Shown: positions 51,708 through 60,847 of the stretch, piece after piece
How positions within the stretch are numbered: the first letter of the stretch is position 1
Layout: each line of letters starts with the position of its first letter
NCBI RefSeq assembly: GCF_015207705.1
Contig: NZ_JADEWI010000041.1
Span: 1 to 63,441, forward strand
From: Nostoc sp. LEGE 06077
Lineage (GTDB): Bacteria > Cyanobacteriota > Cyanobacteriia > Cyanobacteriales > Nostocaceae
Direction: 5' to 3'
DNA: 63,441 nt
The notes under the pieces: generated by a model
Seen by the model: only the letters and a program-made list of their open reading frames with translations
Database searches by the model: none
Told to the model about the DNA's origin: nothing
Program-made: the position numbers and the translations under genes

Positions 51708-52628
51708 ATGAATCCTATTCCTGAATTTCCCATTATTTTTGTTACCAAAGCCGATTATGAGCTTTCCAGTAACGAAGCGATGGGCAGCAAGTATAAATTT
51801 TGGTTTCAGCATGAACAATTTGGTCGCTGCCTCTATAAACAAGCGCGACAAAATTTAGGAGAAGATTGGGCCGAGAAAGTAGCATCAGAGTTATCTGAAC
51901 TTCTAGGATTACCCCATGCCACTTATCATCTAGCAGAAACTTGGGAGGGTAATCGGGGTGTAGTTTCACCCAACTTTTTACCACTAGGAGGGACACTTGT
52001 TCATGGCAATGAAATTCTCACGCCAATTGTGCTAAATTACCCTACTTTCGCCACCTACGGCGCATCCCAACATACAATAGATATTGTTTTGCAAGTAATA
52101 GAAGCAGATCATGTGGGTTTACCAATAGCTTGGACACCACCGAGCGGTATCCAAAAAGCAGTAGAAGTGTTTGTTGGCTACATTCTGTTAGATGCTTGGA
52201 TTGGCAACGGAGATCGTCACCACGAAAACTGGGGTTTTATAAGAAATAAGGTAGCATCCACAGAAACTATACACTTAGCACCCACCTATGACCATGCCTC
52301 TTGTCTAGGACGTGACCTCCCTGACGAACAGAGACAGAAACGCTCAGTCGAGGCTTATGCAAATAAATGTTATTCTGCTTTTTATAACAGTGTTGAAGAC
52401 AAAAAGCCCCTAAAAACTTTTGATGTATTTCACCGAGTTGCTTTCCGTTACCCCCAAGCTGCCCATATCTGGCTGGCTCGTCTTGAGCGCATCTCAAGCG
52501 CGAATACGCGCTTGATTTTTAATCGCATTGACAAATCGCGTATCTCAACTGTTGCCATTGAGTTTGCACAGAAGATTTTGTCAGTCAACCAAAATAGGCT
52601 ACTTGATTTAAGGAAATCGCTCCAGTGA
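51708..52628 (+). CDS. HipA-like kinase (C-terminal kinase part as a separate protein)
   Basis: A 306-residue protein with the HipA C-terminal kinase features: ATP-binding Lys in RCLYKQARQ (near residue 46), catalytic loop WIGNGDRHHENWGF (near 165, D-x-x-x-x-N), and metal-site APTYDHASCLG (near 193). HipA itself has an N-terminal subdomain in front of the kinase; here that part appears in the next gene. HipA phosphorylates glutamyl-tRNA synthetase; the target of this protein is unknown. The stop overlaps the next start by 4 bp (GTGA). Confidence 0.82.
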   Translation: MNPIPEFPIIFVTKADYELSSNEAMGSKYKFWFQHEQFGRCLYKQARQNLGEDWAEKVASELSELLGLPHATYHLAETWEGNRGVVSPNFLPLGGTLVHGNEILTPIVLNYPTFATYGASQHTIDIVLQVIEADHVGLPIAWTPPSGIQKAVEVFVGYILLDAWIGNGDRHHENWGFIRNKVASTETIHLAPTYDHASCLGRDLPDEQRQKRSVEAYANKCYSAFYNSVEDKKPLKTFDVFHRVAFRYPQAAHIWLARLERISSANTRLIFNRIDKSRISTVAIEFAQKILSVNQNRLLDLRKSLQ

Positions 52629-53407
52629 AGACACAAAAAACACTATTTTTAGCTTGGCAAGACCCGGAGAGCCGCTCTTGGTTTCCCATTGGTCGGTTAA
52701 CATTTGACGGTGCAAGATACAAGTTTGTCTACACCCAAGGTGTAAAAGAGGCACAACAGATGTGCAGTTTTTCACCTTTATCTTCATTTCCTCACTTAGA
52801 ACAAGTATATACATCAACCCACTTATTTCCAGTTTTCTCTAATCGGCTGATGTCCCGTTCCCGTCCAGATTACGCCAATTTTCTGCAATGGCTGAATATT
52901 TCAGAGCATGAAGTAGATCCACTGGCAATTTTAGCCCGTAGTGGTGGACAACGGGAAACAGACAGTCTCGCCGTCTTCCCCTGTCCAGAGCCAGATGCAG
53001 CAGGCCAGTATCAGTTACACTTTTTCGCCCACGGACTAAGACATCTACCTGAATCTGCAATTGAGCGGATTAATCACTTGGAGCCATTCGAGAAGTTATG
53101 GTTAGCTCATGAATTTCAAAACCCTCATGATTCCCTGGCATTAACTCTCCATACTGAGAATCACTATATCGTAGGTTACTGCCCACGGTATTTACGGAGT
53201 GAAGTTTTTGAGCTTCTTCGGAAAGATCCTACTTCAGTAGACCTGCGTGTAGAGCGTGTCAATTTACCGCCCACACCATTCCAGTTCCGTCTATTGTGTA
53301 GGATAACTACTTTATGCAATCAGGACTTTCTCCCCTTTTCTGGTGAAGAGTATCAACCGCTCATCAAGGAAGATTTTGCTACAGCATCCTTAATTTCTCC
53401 TGCTTAA
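52625..53407 (+). CDS. HipA N-subdomain-like plus HIRAN domain protein
   Basis: This 260-residue protein starts with GTG at 52625, coupled to the kinase gene. Residues 1-90 (LFLAWQDPESRSWFPIGRLTFDGARYKFVYTQGV ... FPVFSNRLMSRSRPDY) look like the HipA N-terminal subdomain 1 (HipS-like). Residues about 160-235 (HEFQNPHDSLALTLH ... VGYCPRYLRSEVFELL) form a HIRAN domain, which in eukaryotic HLTF binds 3' DNA ends. It could be the antitoxin or a DNA-sensing regulator of the kinase. Confidence 0.75.
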   Translation: MKTQKTLFLAWQDPESRSWFPIGRLTFDGARYKFVYTQGVKEAQQMCSFSPLSSFPHLEQVYTSTHLFPVFSNRLMSRSRPDYANFLQWLNISEHEVDPLAILARSGGQRETDSLAVFPCPEPDAAGQYQLHFFAHGLRHLPESAIERINHLEPFEKLWLAHEFQNPHDSLALTLHTENHYIVGYCPRYLRSEVFELLRKDPTSVDLRVERVNLPPTPFQFRLLCRITTLCNQDFLPFSGEEYQPLIKEDFATASLISPA

Positions 53408-53569
53408 ATTATTTTCAAAGCATGAATTTAAGCATCATACTTTAACAGTAATACTATGTAACTAAATTGCTTCAGTGTACGAGAAATATCTGTATCAATA
53501 AGTGTTGTCTCCAAGCTTATGTTTTGCTTTAAAACCGCTATAGCTCCTGTTAGTTAAATATTCTAGCAT

Positions 53570-53603
53570 TTTGAGTAAAGACTCATTTGAGTAATTACTC
53601 AAA
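53570..53603. repeat. TTTGAGTAAA-type site, copy 5
   Basis: TTTTGAGTAAAGACTCATTT then GAGTAATTACTCAAA, in the 380-bp gap after the HipA/HIRAN pair. Otherwise this gap (53408-53785) shows no gene. Confidence 0.7.
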
Positions 53604-53785
53604 TAATTACCAAATTTATCTAAGTAATAATAAGTAAAAAATAAAACGAAATTGAATTAGCTTTTCGGCTTGTCTCAAATTAAGAAACTCTAGTAATTAA
53701 TTTCTTACTAAGGATTTTCATAACTTACAAATATTAAGGTGTTTAAGAAGCAATGCGGCGCAGCTTTATTGCTCGGTATTGGCAG

Positions 53786-54319
53786 TTAAAGTTTTATAGG
53801 AATAGATTTCAAATCTTTATCTTCAATTACAAATTTATCTACCTTGATACCTTTAGGTGTGTCAAACAGTAAATCTTCAGAACGAGCTTCACCTGGAGAG
53901 AAGGGTTTACTTAACAAATCAGTATCATATTTTATTTCCTTATCTTTAATATCGTATTCGTTGCCTTTTGAGTCAACTAATTTTGAGAATGAAAGTAAGA
54001 ACCATCCGTCATCATCTCGTTGTCTTTTGGCACTTGTATTTTTAACAGTTATAGAAACTACTGTCCAAACTTCAGCTGCTTCATACGTCGTGTACTTTCC
54101 TTGGATTTTCTGTCCTGCATATTTAACGCCTGTGACGCTAACTTCCCAACCTTTGCTATTAACTTTACCGTTAACTGCTTTTGAAACTGGTTCAATATTA
54201 GTAGTATCGGCAGCATTTGCTTGAGATGATGAAGGCTCTAATTTGGCTTGTTGCGAAGATGTACAGGCTGAAATGACAAATAATAATGCTGCGATAGATA
54301 AGTATTTAAATTTATTCAT
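53786..54319 (-). CDS. DUF4352-type lipoprotein
   Basis: A 177-residue protein with a lipobox (LLFVISAC, Cys at 19), an Ala/Ser-rich linker and a beta-sandwich domain with TVVSITVKNTSAKRQ and LVDSKGNEYDI, typical of DUF4352/Telomeric-repeat-factor-2-like exported proteins. It is anchored to the membrane outside the cytoplasm. The role is unknown. Confidence 0.8.
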   Translation of the reverse strand: MNKFKYLSIAALLFVISACTSSQQAKLEPSSSQANAADTTNIEPVSKAVNGKVNSKGWEVSVTGVKYAGQKIQGKYTTYEAAEVWTVVSITVKNTSAKRQRDDDGWFLLSFSKLVDSKGNEYDIKDKEIKYDTDLLSKPFSPGEARSEDLLFDTPKGIKVDKFVIEDKDLKSIPIKL

Positions 54320-54559
54320 ATTGCACTCTGGTTATATAGCCAAACCTCTTTAACGCTTTTTAGAGGTTCGTTATTATAATTCCCAAAAATTACTATTCAA
54401 TTTCACATCGAATGCGGATATATATTCTCTAATACTATTCATTTACCCGCTAGTGAATAGATGTCGTCATAATCCTATAAACCGACATCTGACCACAAAC
54501 ATCAAATATTTCTGCAAGCCTACGAAACTGTAAAATAAAGTAGGTAAGCTTTTTAGAAG

Positions 54560-55129
54560 CTAGGAGTTAGGTTTATCTGGATAAATTTCCCAAAGTTCGT
54601 TTTGAAAATCAAACGTCAATTCTGTCTTATCTCTCAATTCAGAGAGCTTGTTATAAATTTTTTCTAACCCATCTTTGATAGAGGACAAAGAATACTTAAG
54701 AGCCGAAACTCTAGGCTTTCCATCTCTCTCATCGCTTTCACCATAGAACATAAGTGGATAATACGAGTCAGTTTGATCGACTAGGACAAACCCTTTGGGT
54801 ATTTTATTGGTTCCCTTTGCAAGGGAGGTTCCCGCAAATGGGTACAACTCAATAAAACCTTTGCATTGGTAGTAATTATCCTCCTCCAGCGTTTTGATAA
54901 GGTTATCTACCTGTTGAGCCATCCAATCATGCTTTTCACCCTTGATGATATTTATGGCAATTGAATAAGTGATAGCGTGTCTGTAATAAATAGGGTATCC
55001 AACATTCCCATCACCTCTCATACCTTCACGCAAAAACCAATCGTCTCGATCAAGAATCTCTAAATTGCGAGGCATAAGCCACTTATCCTTTGAAGAACTA
55101 ATTATCATAGTTCCCCTAATTTGTGCCAT
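54560..55129 (-). CDS. hypothetical protein, 189 aa
   Basis: A soluble acidic protein rich in aromatic residues (RDDWFLREGMRGDGNVGYPIYYRHAITYSIAINIIKGEKHDWMAQQVDNLI). It has no catalytic motif that I can name. It is a single gene on the minus strand between lipoprotein and integrase genes. Confidence 0.6.
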   Translation of the reverse strand: MAQIRGTMIISSSKDKWLMPRNLEILDRDDWFLREGMRGDGNVGYPIYYRHAITYSIAINIIKGEKHDWMAQQVDNLIKTLEEDNYYQCKGFIELYPFAGTSLAKGTNKIPKGFVLVDQTDSYYPLMFYGESDERDGKPRVSALKYSLSSIKDGLEKIYNKLSELRDKTELTFDFQNELWEIYPDKPNS

Positions 55130-55311
55130 TGCTTTTGATCAGGATAATCTGAGATTGAATGCTTTACTGTTGGCACTTTTAATCCCATATCGGTCTCTAA
55201 CTCTACAAATCAGCATTGAGTAGGCTGAATTCGCTGCTAAAGGCTGTACCATTTAAACCCTACTGAATTTTGTAGCCTGAAACCCTTGTGGTTACGTTAC
55301 CAAATCCTGAA

Positions 55312-55593
55312 CTACGCCCTAATATTAACTGGCTCTGTCGGGCTGCTTACTGGGCATGATAGCCCCTGGACTAACATGGCGATGATTATTTCCTGGTTGA
55401 TTTTCGCTTCCAGCTTCTCGCCCAACTCCCCAAGATGGGTGCGCCCTCCCACCTCAGCACATCTTTCCTGAAATGAGCGCACATCCAATAAAAAGCGAAT
55501 CAGACAGGAAACTTCACTATCCAATGCGCTGAATTCCTGCAAAAGATGGAACAAACATTCATCGCTTACTGAGCGTAAATAAATACTTTCCAT
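55312..55593 (-). CDS. hypothetical protein, 93 aa
   Basis: MESIYLRSVSDECLFHLLQEFSALDSEVSCLIRFLLDVRSFQERC gives a helical, Cys-containing front. The end is less protein-like. It may be a genuine small gene or the truncated start of one. The flanking 55130-55311 and 55594-55864 have no other gene. Confidence 0.4.
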   Translation of the reverse strand: MESIYLRSVSDECLFHLLQEFSALDSEVSCLIRFLLDVRSFQERCAEVGGRTHLGELGEKLEAKINQEIIIAMLVQGLSCPVSSPTEPVNIRA

Positions 55594-55864
55594 TTGGTTG
55601 ATTCTGGTTGCTTAATACTTTTTTAACAATTTTGGCATCACTCGTGGAGAGTAAAAATAAAATAATATCCAAACTTTTTATTGCGTAAAATTACATAAAT
55701 TATTGAAGATATTTTTACCATTAGCTTGACCGCTGGCACTTAAAGCCCGAAAATACTTATGTGAATTGCTTTTCCAATCAGTAATTATCAAAAATTCCTT
55801 TATATGGAAGCGTGAGCGACTATCTTTGGCTCACAACGTTCAATCTATTTCCAGTTCTAAACCA

Positions 55865-56875
55865 TCAATCCAACCCATCCATTAACAACTCAGACATTTC
55901 CAGCTGATCACGGTTACGGTTATCGTCGTAAATCTGAAGCGTATTTAGTTTGGCGTGTCTGCTGAGTTTTTGAGCTTTGCGGACATTGCCATCAGTTTTT
56001 TCAAGTACAGCAGTGATAGCACTGTGACGGCAACGGTGCGGACTCATGTGCTTTTCAACACCAGCCCGTTTAAATAAACGCTTGACTATTTTATAGATGC
56101 CATCCCCCGTTAACCTGTGACCTTCTGCATAAAAATCAACCGAAGTAAACAACGGGCGGGACAAAGACATATCACCACCACGCGCAATCAACCAGTCAGT
56201 AATAGCTGTCACAGTGACTTTTGGCAGGTTAATTGTCTCTCGGATTTGTTTGCCCTTACCCAAAATTGATAGCTTGCCTTTAGTACCGTCAAAATGTCTC
56301 AAGTCTAAGGTGCTAATCTCATTTCGCCTTAAAGCATTGCCCCACAACAGCAGCAACAAAGCATAGTCTCGTTTCCCAGCCAGCGTGGAGCGATCGCACT
56401 GCCGGATCACACTCAAAAATTCCTCGCCTGTACAACCGCTAGTGTCGCGGTAAGCCTGCACTGGGATACTGTCAACATCCACTGCATAGTTGCACACCCC
56501 CAGCTTTCGCCCGTAGGCCACCAGTGATTTAATTGCAGCCAGTCTGCGGTTAATCGTGTTGGGAGATAACCCAGCTTCATTAAGTATGGCTCTATATTTA
56601 GTCACTACCAGCGTGGCTTTGTGACCTTCCAGGTGTAAAAACTCCAAGATAGAATCGCGGTTAGGGCGCTGGCCAGTCATGCGGACAAAGAAATCTGTGA
56701 TGTCGCGGCGGTATCCTTTACGGGTTCCCTCACTATTTTTTGACCGAAGCAACTCCTCTAGCACGTCCGGCTCAGAATCCACGACCGAAGCAAAGTATGC
56801 CTCAATTTTGGCATTGAGGGCATTTTCTAATTTTTGGACTACAACTAACTCAACGGATTCTGTATCTTCGCTCAT
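55865..56875 (-). CDS. tyrosine recombinase / integrase (paralogue)
   Basis: From ATG 56875 the protein has 336 residues. It matches the integrase at 22282 along its length: GYRRDITDFFVRMTGQRP, the INRRLAAIKSLVAYGRKLGVCNYAVD stretch, WGNALRRNEISTL (first Arg), SPHRCRHSAITAVLEKTDG, and HAKLNTLQIYDDNRNRD (Tyr). The longer frame to 56938 is not supported. Two such enzymes in inverse orientation frame the replication-mobilisation half of the window. Confidence 0.86.
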   Translation of the reverse strand: MSEDTESVELVVVQKLENALNAKIEAYFASVVDSEPDVLEELLRSKNSEGTRKGYRRDITDFFVRMTGQRPNRDSILEFLHLEGHKATLVVTKYRAILNEAGLSPNTINRRLAAIKSLVAYGRKLGVCNYAVDVDSIPVQAYRDTSGCTGEEFLSVIRQCDRSTLAGKRDYALLLLLWGNALRRNEISTLDLRHFDGTKGKLSILGKGKQIRETINLPKVTVTAITDWLIARGGDMSLSRPLFTSVDFYAEGHRLTGDGIYKIVKRLFKRAGVEKHMSPHRCRHSAITAVLEKTDGNVRKAQKLSRHAKLNTLQIYDDNRNRDQLEMSELLMDGLD

Positions 56876-57258
56876 GACCCCATCCCGGCTAGGTATTGAA
56901 AACGGCACTTTCCAATACCACACACCATTATCTAGCACCGGGGGTCACAATGTTGGGGTTTTTCTCTTGTTGCGGCTGGATCAACTGTCTATACTCGCGT
57001 CTATACCCTCGGTTGATAAATCGTTGCTATCAATGCGTGATATCAACTGATTATTTTATGTATTCAGTGGAATAAATTTGGAATATCGACACAAAGTGAT
57101 GATTTAACCTATAAAGTTTTTATTTATCCTATTTACTGATTTTTATCTAAAGTCCAAACGTAGCAAGGTGCTTATATTTAATGAGGTTAATTGAAAATGA
57201 CATCTCCATAGTTATGCCCATTGAAAATTCTGAAGGTGGGACATAAGGAGAACCCGCA

Positions 57259-57477
57259 GTGGTAAATTCTGCTACAAAGCTAGATAATATGAATTGCCAG
57301 TACGTCTATTTGAAAAGTGACAAACAAGAACGCCGTCCTAGCTGTGGAGAGTTTACCAAGCTATTTCAGAAAGCTTTAGAAACAGTTAACTTAATTTTTA
57401 CTGATGGCATTGACTGGAAAAATCCTTTGATTAATATTTTATTGGCATCAATAAAAGGATGGCAGGAAGCAGAATAG
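57259..57477 (+). pseudogene. internally deleted duplicate of the pentapeptide gene end
   Basis: This 72-codon frame (GTG start after AAGGAG) reads MNCQYVYLKSDKQERRPSCGEFTKLFQKALETVNLIFTDGIDW, then jumps directly to NPLINILLASIKGWQEAE. Both parts occur in the next gene, but there about 200 residues lie between them. It is a leftover of a tandem copy with an in-frame deletion. It could still be translated. Confidence 0.7.
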
Positions 57478-57590
57478 CTCACGCATTAGACAAGCTAAAT
57501 GCGCCAAAATTTTAGTTAGATTAATTGGTTTAAAATCTCGGTTTATTTTGCTAATAATATTTATTAATTAAAAACATCAAATACTCTTTT

Positions 57591-59261
57591 ATGCCTAACA
57601 AAAAACACATGTATCAACTTAATTTAGGAAAAGATAATTGGTTGTCTTGGAGAATAAAAAATCCTGGCATAAAACCAGATATGAGTTTCTCTAAAAGAAG
57701 TGATTCATTTATATTTTCTGTAAGCCGGGAAGACTTTGAAGGAAGAGGATTAGGATGGGCATACAGGGTTTGGGAGCTAATCTTAAACAGAATCATTGAG
57801 CCGATATTATCTAATAAAGGAGTTATTCGCATCAAAGATTTAACTGAAATTGATTTCAGTAATGCAGATTTGACAGGAGCCAACTTGAGTGGTGAAAATC
57901 TTACAAAAGCCTGCTTGAGTGGAGCTATTCTTCAGGGTGTAAATTTAGATAGTGCAATTCTGGAAGGAGCTACTTTAGATAGAGCATATCTTAATAATGC
58001 TTATCTTAGCAAAGCAAACTTTAAAAATGCTTCTCTTGAACGGGTCGATTTTAGATTAACAGTTCTCTATGGTACAAATTTCAGAAATGCGCGATTGTCT
58101 GGAGCGGATTTTACAGGAGCAGATATTATTAGGGCAGATTTTACAGAAGCTAATCTTGAGAGAGCCAAACTTAATGAAGTTCATCTTAGTTATGCTAATT
58201 TTACAAATGCGAATCTTAGTTATGCAGAACTTATTAAAGCTGATTTAAAAGAGGCTAACTTACAGAATGCTTGTTTAGTAAATGCTAATCTAGCAGTAAC
58301 ACAAGTTTTAGATGCTAATCTTGAAGGAGCTAATTTAACTGGAGCTTGTCTAAAGGATTGGATTATAAATAAAAATACAAAGTTTGTAAATGTAATCTGT
58401 CAATATTTCTATTTGCAATCAGGACAACGAGAACGCTGCCCAAACAGAGGAGAGTTTGCGCCAGGGGAGTTTACCAAGCTGTTCCAGAAAGCTTTAGAAA
58501 CAGTTAACTTAATTTTTGCTGATGGCATTGACTGGAAAGCATTCCTTCTTTCATTTCAAGAACTACAGGCTGAATATGGTGAAGAAAACTTATCAGTCCA
58601 AGCTATTGAAAAGAAAAGCGGTGGTGCGTTTGTAATTCGGCTAGAAGTTCCACCAGAAGCCAATAAAGCAGATATTGAGTTTAGGGGAAAAGAACTATAT
58701 CAACGACATATATCATTGCTGGAAGGACAATTAAAGGATAAAGAAAATTTATTAAATGATTATAAAAAAATAGTAAATGATACTTGTCAAGACAATACTG
58801 ATTTCAAAAAACTCATTAAAACGTTAGCTGACAATAGACCGACCATCAATATTAATATGGAAGCTAAAGCTGAAAGTAACTCTATGTCAGAATCTTATCA
58901 ATCCAAGTACGATCAAATATACTCTAATAGCCAGTTTGTAGATACAGCACAATCTGGTAGTAACCCAACGTTTAATCAATATAATTACACACCTGAACAG
59001 AGACAAAATCTTGTAGAAGCTGCCAAAGAAATTGAAGCACTGTTACAGCATTTACAACAAAGTTACCCCACTACAACGACTTCTGAAAAGATGTCAGTTG
59101 TGGCTAAGGCTGTTGATGAGATTGAGAGAAATCCTACTTTAAAAGCACGAGTGATAGGTGCATTAAAAGCAGGGGGAACAGAAGCTTTCAAGGAGCTAGT
59201 TGACAATCCTTTGATTAATATTCTATTGGCATCAATAGAAGGATGGCAGGAAGCAGAATAG
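57591..59261 (+). CDS. pentapeptide-repeat protein with cyanobacterial C-terminal domain
   Basis: This 556-residue protein has a 75-residue N-terminal domain (MYQLNLGKDNWLSWRIKN), then pentapeptide repeats A(D/N)LxxA from about 85 to 255 forming a right-handed beta-helix, and a C-terminal region (FTKLFQKALETVNLIFADGIDWKAFLLSFQEL ... SGGAFVIRLEVPPEANK), a coiled stretch, and a helical end (VVAKAVDEIERNPTLKARVIGALKAGGTEAFKELVDNP). This end occurs in many Nostoc multi-domain proteins. Function unknown. Confidence 0.85.
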   Translation: MPNKKHMYQLNLGKDNWLSWRIKNPGIKPDMSFSKRSDSFIFSVSREDFEGRGLGWAYRVWELILNRIIEPILSNKGVIRIKDLTEIDFSNADLTGANLSGENLTKACLSGAILQGVNLDSAILEGATLDRAYLNNAYLSKANFKNASLERVDFRLTVLYGTNFRNARLSGADFTGADIIRADFTEANLERAKLNEVHLSYANFTNANLSYAELIKADLKEANLQNACLVNANLAVTQVLDANLEGANLTGACLKDWIINKNTKFVNVICQYFYLQSGQRERCPNRGEFAPGEFTKLFQKALETVNLIFADGIDWKAFLLSFQELQAEYGEENLSVQAIEKKSGGAFVIRLEVPPEANKADIEFRGKELYQRHISLLEGQLKDKENLLNDYKKIVNDTCQDNTDFKKLIKTLADNRPTININMEAKAESNSMSESYQSKYDQIYSNSQFVDTAQSGSNPTFNQYNYTPEQRQNLVEAAKEIEALLQHLQQSYPTTTTSEKMSVVAKAVDEIERNPTLKARVIGALKAGGTEAFKELVDNPLINILLASIEGWQEAE

Positions 59262-59439
59262 CTCACGTATTTGACAAGCTAAATGCAACAAAAATCTGAT
59301 TTGGTGGCGTTGAGGGGGTATGTGCTGTGATTTCGTCAAATCACAATCTAAGCGACCAAAAAGCCTATGATTTCGTCAGCGATGACACACCCTTAACTCA
59401 GACTTATCAATCAGCCTGACAGCACGAACGCTACAACCC

Positions 59440-59700
59440 GCATTTTTTCGTTGGCTGATAAAAATAGCTTATGCTTGCAGCACGATGACCACTTCCTGGT
59501 ATCATCCACACCAATAGGATTCGCTGATGTTGGGGCTGGCATGAGTTGTCTATACTCGCTTCTACACCCCTGGTTGCTCCATCGTTGCTATCAAAACCGA
59601 TATCATTTTTCTCTGCCGCAGCGTCTACACAATGTCTAGACGGAAATCAACTGTAAATAAAACTTACCTCTCTAATGGTGCGGGGGACATTTCGGGGTCA
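59440..59700. repeat. copy of a CTGTCTATACTCG segment
   Basis: A stretch around 59545-59610 (TTGTCTATACTCGCTTCTACA ... TCGTTGCTATCAA) is a relative of 56976-57045 upstream of the integrase paralogue. It shows no intact gene. Confidence 0.45.
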
Positions 59701-59710
59701 TGACGAAATA

Positions 59711-59876
59711 CGTGTAAAGTGAGACACGTTGTAAAGAAAAATTACAGAAAGCACTTTCTCGATTTACTAACTTGCCCAAAAATGATAAAGAAGCTTTTTA
59801 CATTCATGACCGTAGAATCGACTTTTCACCCTTGCTACTCCATCAAACTTGCCCATAAATGATTGTTTAGGGAATG
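59711..59876. repeat. dispersed element, second copy
   Basis: It matches 48737-48900 in inverse orientation: GACACGTTGTAAAG end, GATTTACTAACTTGCCC, AAAATGAT and ACTTGCCCATAAATGAT words, ending TAGGGAATG. 59880-60087 shows no gene. Confidence 0.6.
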
Positions 59877-60087
59877 TTTTGCAAGGAAGACAATGTAACT
59901 GCCGCAAAAGCCTATTATCTCGTGAGCGATGACACACCCTTAACCAAGACTTATCAATCAGCCCAACACCGTGAACGCTACAACCCGCATTATTCCGTTG
60001 GCTGATAAAACCTGCTTATGGTTGCAGCATGATTACCACTTGCAGGTATGATCTCTGCTCATAAGCAACTGCACCCTATTGGAGATT

Positions 60088-60408
60088 TTATTCACTCACC
60101 ACCGTTGCTGTACCCTTTGGTGCTGTGTCTACAACTGCCAAAATTTTAGGAATCAGCACTTGTATATCTGCTAATCGATTCGACGGTACTTGCAACACCA
60201 AAACAGCTAAATCTAGAACTGTCAAATTTTGCTGAAACGGCAGATTCCGATCCACCGTAATAAATACATCAAACTCAGTTTCAGCTAAACGCAAGAGTTC
60301 TGCATCTTTGATCCCAGCCCAACCCATCTGTGGCACTGTTTTTACAGTATGCTCAGACAACTGCCTTGCCAGTCTTCGGTCAATACACTCATCAATCAAA
60401 ATATTCAC
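60088..60408 (-). CDS. DUF5615 PIN-like toxin
   Basis: From GTG 60408 the product (VNILIDECIDRRLARQLSEH) is a PIN-like fold with conserved acidic residues in LIDECIDRRL, DAELLRLAE and FDVFITVDRNL. Members act as ribonuclease toxins. The start lies 1 bp after the antitoxin stop codon. A longer frame to 60459 overlaps the antitoxin and is not supported. Confidence 0.82.
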   Translation of the reverse strand: MNILIDECIDRRLARQLSEHTVKTVPQMGWAGIKDAELLRLAETEFDVFITVDRNLPFQQNLTVLDLAVLVLQVPSNRLADIQVLIPKILAVVDTAPKGTATVVSE

Positions 60409-60409
60409 A

Positions 60410-60625
60410 CTATGCAACCAGCTTGAGAATCTGCGCTTGTGCGGCTTCCAGAAAAGCAATCACAATTTCTCGCTTGACTGTGGGGAATCCCTCTAGAAAA
60501 TCATCAATGGACTCTCCCGCCTTCAAATAATCCAGCAGGGTTTGTACAGGTACTCGCGTTCCGGCGAAGACTGGCGTACCACTCATCACATCTGGCGATA
60601 CGGTAATAATTGGTGACTGACTCAT
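60410..60625 (-). CDS. DUF433 antitoxin
   Basis: This 71-residue protein shows the family pattern VMSGTPVFAGTRVPVQTLLDYLKAGESIDDFLEGFPTV, a winged-helix DNA-binding fold. It precedes the PIN-like gene directly and should neutralise it and repress the operon. Confidence 0.87.
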   Translation of the reverse strand: MSQSPIITVSPDVMSGTPVFAGTRVPVQTLLDYLKAGESIDDFLEGFPTVKREIVIAFLEAAQAQILKLVA

Positions 60626-60773
60626 TATCCCCCTTATAAAACCATTGCGAGTAGGCTATTTCATTCTAATAACTGTGCTGTCGGGAGTGGTAGTGACACA
60701 GAGAGCCGGCCCTCTCTCTTTTGTTGTGCTACCGCCCACTTATGAGATAACACCCAAAAGGGCTATGAAAGAA

Positions 60774-60818
60774 TTTAGCTTTGCATGGCATTGACATACA
60801 GTGCCATGCAAAGCTAAA
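60774..60818. promoter_or_regulatory. 17-bp perfect inverted repeat with TTGACA in the spacer
   Basis: TTTAGCTTTGCATGGCA (60774-60790) and its exact reverse complement (60802-60818) flank TTGACATACAG. TTGACA could be a -35 box for the gene at 60848, thus a repressor at this site would block it. Confidence 0.65.
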
Positions 60819-60847
60819 ACAGTAATCGATTTACAAAAAATAAAAAT

